From positions 4,336,861 to 4,400,860 of the forward strand of contig CM073534.1 in NCBI GenBank assembly GCA_037074615.1: a stretch of 64,000 bases of DNA, given 5' to 3'. Position numbers and translations under genes: made by a program. The DNA is from Leucaena leucocephala. Lineage: Eukaryota > Streptophyta > Magnoliopsida > Fabales > Fabaceae. Under the pieces are notes generated by a model. The model made no database searches. It was given only the letters and a program-made list of their open reading frames with translations, and was not told the origin of the DNA. Positions 59,640 to 64,000 of this stretch are shown piece by piece (the first letter of the stretch is position 1; every line of letters starts with the position of its first letter).

Positions 59640-62150
59640 TAAAGTAAAGTAATTACATAGATGTATAATAGTTACTATTACCCTGAATATGTAGTTAACA
59701 TGTATGTACTGACTATATGTACTAATGTTATGGTGATATGAATATGAGTTTTGATGTGATATAATGAAATGATAGTTGGTTGAACATTTATGTGAATATG
59801 TTCCCTATTTAATTTAATTATGGTAGATAGATATAGATGAGTTTCAAGTGACTCAAGTTTATCAAAGTCAAGAACAAGAATTGGCCATTGTTAGAGTAAA
59901 GACTAGACAAAGAACATTGGAAGAGAATGTTTAGAGAAAGCTATGTCCAAGTCATGATGTGAAGATGTTTTAGTCGTGACTAGTATTCATAGAAAAGTAA
60001 AGTTGTGATGAGTTAAGACATGCATGGCAATAAATATTCACAGAGGTGTTTTAGTCATGACAAGTAAGGATAATTGGTTATGAAGGGAAGTTCCAAAACT
60101 ATCAAGTTGCGATGAGTGAGGTATCTCCAGTGGATGAATGGTGTGACAGATTTGAATTGGACTCCCTCCAGTTGTCAGCACATGCCCAATTTTGTTACAG
60201 CATATGTGTGAATCCACCACTTGCTTCTTTTATCATCTCCTTAATTCTTGGATCCAGCCTATACAATTGTAATCCTCATGTTCCATCATATGCTGCTACC
60301 AACCCCTATTCTCCTTCAACATGTGCATGACTATATTTGTTCTCTTTAGCAATATTAGCATGTATGTCTCTTTCCACGTGAATTCTCCTTTTCCATCACA
60401 TGCTTCCATCTCCTTTTCATTACATTATGATTAATCCAATTCAGTTACAGCATCAAGTTGATATGGTACTTCATGACATTTCTTGCAATGGGAATTTAAA
60501 AGATATAAATTATTTATCTAATAAGGTAAATATTCCAATATATTACCAAAATTATATCAATTAATTTCCAATTGTTCTAATTTTATATTATTAATTAATT
60601 ACTCAATATTTTGATAAATGTGGATAAAATCAATAATAATACTCTCTTTAAACACACTAATCACTACAAAAATAATTTTATCAACTCCCCCATTCTTAGC
60701 TTTTGCACTCCAAGCAAAATTATGGATCAAAATTAAAATTAAAACACTCATGTTCATCAATTTTGGCAAAATATTTAGCATAAGCACTTGCAGTCATCAA
60801 TCTTTTCCCTTCAATTGGCAACAGTCAAACTAATCTCATACCAATCAAAAAATCTATCTCATCCAATTAAATCATAGTAAGAAACTAGGTGAGATTTCCT
60901 TACAAGGGTTAGTGTTTAACTGATTCTCTTAAATTTCACTTAACCATCCAGTTTATGCTTCCCATAAGCTTGTAAATATCTCTTCTTTCTTTCTTTTTTC
61001 TTTTTCTCTTTTCTATACTTCTTCTTTTTGCTTTTCTTTTCTTTCAACTATTAAACCAGATAGCAAATACATTGAAGTTTAGATATCCAACAAGTGGTGC
61101 AATTTATCAGTTATTTCACAATTTAAGACTAACTACAATAGCAAATATCCTATACATCATTCATTAATCAAGGATAAAAATTTTAAAAGAAAGTAGAGGT
61201 CTCAAAGGGGTAAGCAAAGGGTTTAATTTTTATGTGGCTACTATTTAGTAAAAAGGGTTTTGAAAGAAATTCCCTTATCATATTCACAATTCCAAGAAGC
61301 TAATGTGGTTTTGAATCAAGGATTGAGACAAGTTCTGCAAAGTTATCAAACTAGATGGTGTCACACAATATAAATGAGTATATGTTGGAGGCTCAGAATC
61401 CTTCCATCTGGCTTACTCACCCTAATCAACTCACTATGATAAGGTTGCATGAATATTAAACAAAATATATGAGATCAATCATTCATGCTATACAATTTTC
61501 AATAATCAATTAATGAAACAAGCAACTCATACTTCATCAAGCTTGCCAATGTTCAAAATTATATGTTTAAAATTTAATTTTAAATCTATGACAGTGAGTT
61601 CCATTCAACCAAACAACAATAAGATGAAACAGAAGAATTTTTAAACAGAGGATCAATTTGAGTCGCGACAAAAAGGACTTTAGGTCATGACTGTTTTTCA
61701 TAGAGAAGAAATTTTCAGAAAATAATAAATATTATTCGCCACATAAATGGACATTGGTCACAAATAATTTTCATAGAGAAGAAACTTGACATATTTGTAC
61801 ATATTAGTTGCAACAAGAATGACACAAGGTCACAACCAAAATACAGAATCACAACAGCTATCTTATTTTTATTTACCAATTTTACACACTAACGTTCATA
61901 CTCCCCCATACTTAATTTCTATGTTGTTCTCAATGTGAAGAAGTACTAAAACACATGCAAAGGTTGAAGTAATAAGGACAAAGTTGAAGCAAAATCCAAG
62001 ATGAACTTATTAATTTCTATCTACCCTTACTGATTTGGTCTCCTCCCTCACACTTAATCAACTAATAATAGCTCAAGTATATAAGTAAAATTGTGTAAAA
62101 TAGACTATTGTAGGTAGGGAAACAAGGAAGGAGAAACCTGATTATCATGG
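59640..62150. other. Gypsy-derived non-coding DNA with degenerate repeats
   Basis: No intact gene. Short degenerate repeats with GTCATGAC / GTCGCGAC and CATAGAGAAGAAA words occur at 59935-60110 and 61660-61850, typical of the long spacer of Athila/Tat-type elements. A CT-rich run lies at 60985-61045. Confidence 0.45.
61660..61850 (-). repeat. Three degenerate ~70-bp repeat units
   Basis: Units begin GTCGCGACAAAAAGGACTTT, TTCGCCACATAAATGGACAT and GTTGCAACAAGAATGACACA, each followed by GGTCA and the first two by TTTTCATAGAGAAGAAA. Related words recur on the plus strand at 59935-60110. Confidence 0.6.
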
Positions 62151-62159
62151 GGGTTTGAA

Positions 62160-62345
62160 GTTCTCTTTGTACAGCTTGAATAAGTGGACATTAACTTAAA
62201 ATGCTGTAACATTTGTTTAATCCTTCCTTGTTAGTATAGCCTTCACCCATCTTGAGAGATAATCCACTGCTAGCAAAATATATGCATATCTAAAAGATAA
62301 TGGGAATGGTCTTGATGATGTAACTGCTGCATTATCTATTTATGG
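62160..62345 (-). pseudogene. Gypsy integrase fragment
   Basis: Minus strand reads SSRPFPLSFRYAYILLAVDYLSRWVKAILTRKD-stop, the integrase core start of Athila/Tat-type gypsy elements with the first catalytic Asp in VDYLS. Only about 60 codons survive. It lies just 195 bp downstream of the protease on the same strand, so reverse transcriptase and RNase H are deleted. Confidence 0.75.
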
Positions 62346-62539
62346 CCCTATAGTGAAATTCTCAACAACTATGTCTTTACCTGCATAGTGTCATGTTAGT
62401 TCATTCCACAACCTTCATTCAAAAGGTTAGTAATAGACAAAATTTTTAGATTCAAGCATATCATTTTTAGACTTATCCGAATTTTGGAGCAATAATTCAT
62501 GTTCCTCTTTAGCCTCTTCCTTGTATGTATCAAGTGCAC

Positions 62540-63240
62540 TTAACCTAACAATAAGTAATCTTTAAATGGATGTCTCATTACTTCATAGACATTAAAAGTT
62601 ATGACATCATCACCCACTTCCATTGTGATGCTTCCATTTTTCATGCTTATGATAATGTTAGATGTTCTAAGGAATGGCCTCCCCAAAATAATAGGACCCT
62701 CTGAGGTTGACTCATGTGACATATCCAAGATATAGAAATCAACAAGTATAATCAAGTCCTTGACCTTCACTAATATGTCCTCTAGAAGTCCCTCAGGTTT
62801 CCTAGTAGTCTGATTAGCAAGTTGAACTATCATGGAGGTTCCCTTAAGTGAGCCTATGTCAATGCCTAATGATGTATAAATGGAGGTTGGTATTACATTA
62901 ATGGCTGCACCAAGATCTAACAAAGCACTGGCACACTGAAACTTACCAATGATGATTGGGATTGTAAAGGAACCTAGATCATTACATTTAATAGGAAGTT
63001 GTGGCTTAAATAAAGCTGACACACTAGATCCTACCTGAACCCTTTCATTTGGTTTGTATATTCTTTTATTAGTGCATAGTTCTTTCATGAATCTCCCATA
63101 CTTAGGTATACTTCTAATCAGATCTACAAGTAGCACATTAACTTCCAATTTACCCAATAGATTTAGAATTCTTATTCCTATTTATCCTTTAAAATCTTCT
63201 TTGGACACATGTATGCATTAGGAAAAGGTAGATGTTTAAT
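62540..63240 (-). pseudogene. Athila-like gypsy protease region
   Basis: A 205-codon open frame (63157-62540) with VNVLLVDLIRSIPKYGRFMK, ELCTNKR, a retropepsin core with LLDLGAAINVIPTSIY (active-site Asp in the DLGA form usual for Athila), VDFYILDM, then GPIILGRPFLRTSNIIISM and the C-terminal NVYEVMRHP. A preceding piece (LPFPNAYMCPKK, near 63220) joins gag to protease in this family. The active-site triad is kept, but downstream pol is missing. Annotated as broken because it is only part of a polyprotein. Confidence 0.87.
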
Positions 63241-64000
63241 ACTTACCTCTTTAACCTTCTGTTATGCAAGTTCATGCTCCTTTTGATTCTAGCTCTTGTT
63301 GGTTTTCTAACTTGTACTGTTGGAACTAGCAACTGCCTCATGTATAACAAATGGTTGCTCAGCCTCCTTCAATGTAGTTTGCTCATTTTCTGATGCAACA
63401 TATCCTCCTCTTTGCTACTTTCTGATTCTGGAATGAATAAATGTTTTTTCTTCAATCAACCCTTGAGTTCCAAATTTATTCTACTGCTTACTTACTTCAT
63501 TATCCTTTTTATCATCATCATCATCTTTCCCCACTATCTTTCCACTTCTTAAGTTATAGCATTCACAGGTTTAGGATTAACAACTATTCTTTCGTGATAT
63601 GGTTCCTCTGTCTTGGGAACATCAGTTCTCTATCTATTAACCATCTCATCTCTAATTTTAGGCCGTATGCCAGGATCATTCCTAGGCTAGTCTCTTTCTA
63701 ACTTTTGATTTTTTTGTTTAGGAAAGACTAGCTAAACAAATTCTTTCGTAATGTAGATCTACTCATATGGAGGATCTACTTCTGAACATTATCTTGAACT
63801 AATCTTTCATATCTCAATACTTTGTACTATCTGGCTTGATTATGCTTTAGACCAATCCTTTAGTTGATGAACTACAACGAGGTTAGTACCTTCATTATCA
63901 TTATCACTGCAATGTCTAGCCACATAATGATACCTCGAGCTACTATTGCAGCTTCCCTCGACCTTAGACTGGTCATCTTTTATCTCTATCAATAAAGGAA
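63241..64000 (-). pseudogene. Gag-side remainder of the gypsy element, running off the window
   Basis: Minus-strand pieces such as NEQTTLKEAEQPFVIHEAV (about 63390-63330) match the low-complexity gag-to-protease linker of Athila-like elements. Other frames are too broken to place. The 5' part of the element would lie beyond 64000. Confidence 0.45.

Noticed and set aside
1..64000. CRISPR arrays, operons, tRNA or rRNA genes, organelle DNA insertions
   Set aside because: No regularly spaced repeats, cloverleaf candidates, rRNA-like or plastid-like coding stretches were found by reading; a formal tRNAscan or organelle search was not possible.

Overview
This window looks like a repeat-packed stretch of a flowering-plant (probably eudicot) nuclear genome. 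It is AT-rich, has spliced genes with GT-AG introns, and holds the usual plant transposon families (Ty1/copia, Ty3/gypsy, L1-type LINE, MULE, CACTA, hAT-like MITEs). I cannot name the species. I found one apparently intact cellular gene; nearly every other recognisable coding stretch is a broken transposable element. There is no operon, CRISPR array, tRNA or rRNA gene that I can support.

Layout. About 1-3900: AT-rich DNA with a MITE-like segment and a probable minus-strand gypsy LTR holding a 139-bp tandem repeat. 3919-8295: a complete-looking but dead MULE with ~130-bp terminal inverted repeats, a 9-bp target duplication (8/9) and a decayed transposase on the minus strand. 8880-12840: the cellular gene, a plant TAF1B/Rrn7-like RNA polymerase I initiation factor (coding exons 10142-11399, 11508-11650, 12115-12639; 641 aa), with an upstream non-coding exon and a small upstream ORF. 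12640-17640: intergenic, with a copia solo LTR at 14803-15193. 17676-25680: an L1-type LINE broken in two; between its halves lie hairpins, an unidentified acidic ORF remnant and copia element A. 26291-26552: a MULE-type MITE with a perfect 9-bp target duplication. 26705-28606: a gypsy solo LTR with a perfect 5-bp duplication. 29231-29707: a hAT-like MITE. 29983-34395: a CACTA element whose minus-strand gene has transposase-24-like and Ulp1-protease-like parts. 34396-44396: two related gag-less copia copies (C1, C2) separated by an inverted leader plus inverted LTR piece. 45440-47705: an Athila-like gypsy LTR/gag, fused to copia element B (47732-52799). 53648-53894: a long tetranucleotide microsatellite. 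54083-59090: a large gypsy-type LTR (same family as the solo LTR), a primer-binding site and an unidentified ORF. 60000-64000: the minus-strand Athila-like gypsy remnant with protease and an integrase scrap but no reverse transcriptase.

How it fits together. The TAF1B-like gene lies immediately beside the MULE and is otherwise surrounded by nested elements. The retroelements carry many stops and lost catalytic residues; a large share of the stops distinguishing the C1/C2 and A/B pairs are C-to-T or G-to-A transitions, as expected for methylated, silenced DNA. I see no convincing new biological system. The most unusual structure is the C1-LTR / inverted leader / inverted LTR / C2 arrangement at 37315-39955, whose topology matches retrotransposon self-integration. 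Two unidentified ORF remnants (18561-19227 and 58699-59090) also deserve a search.
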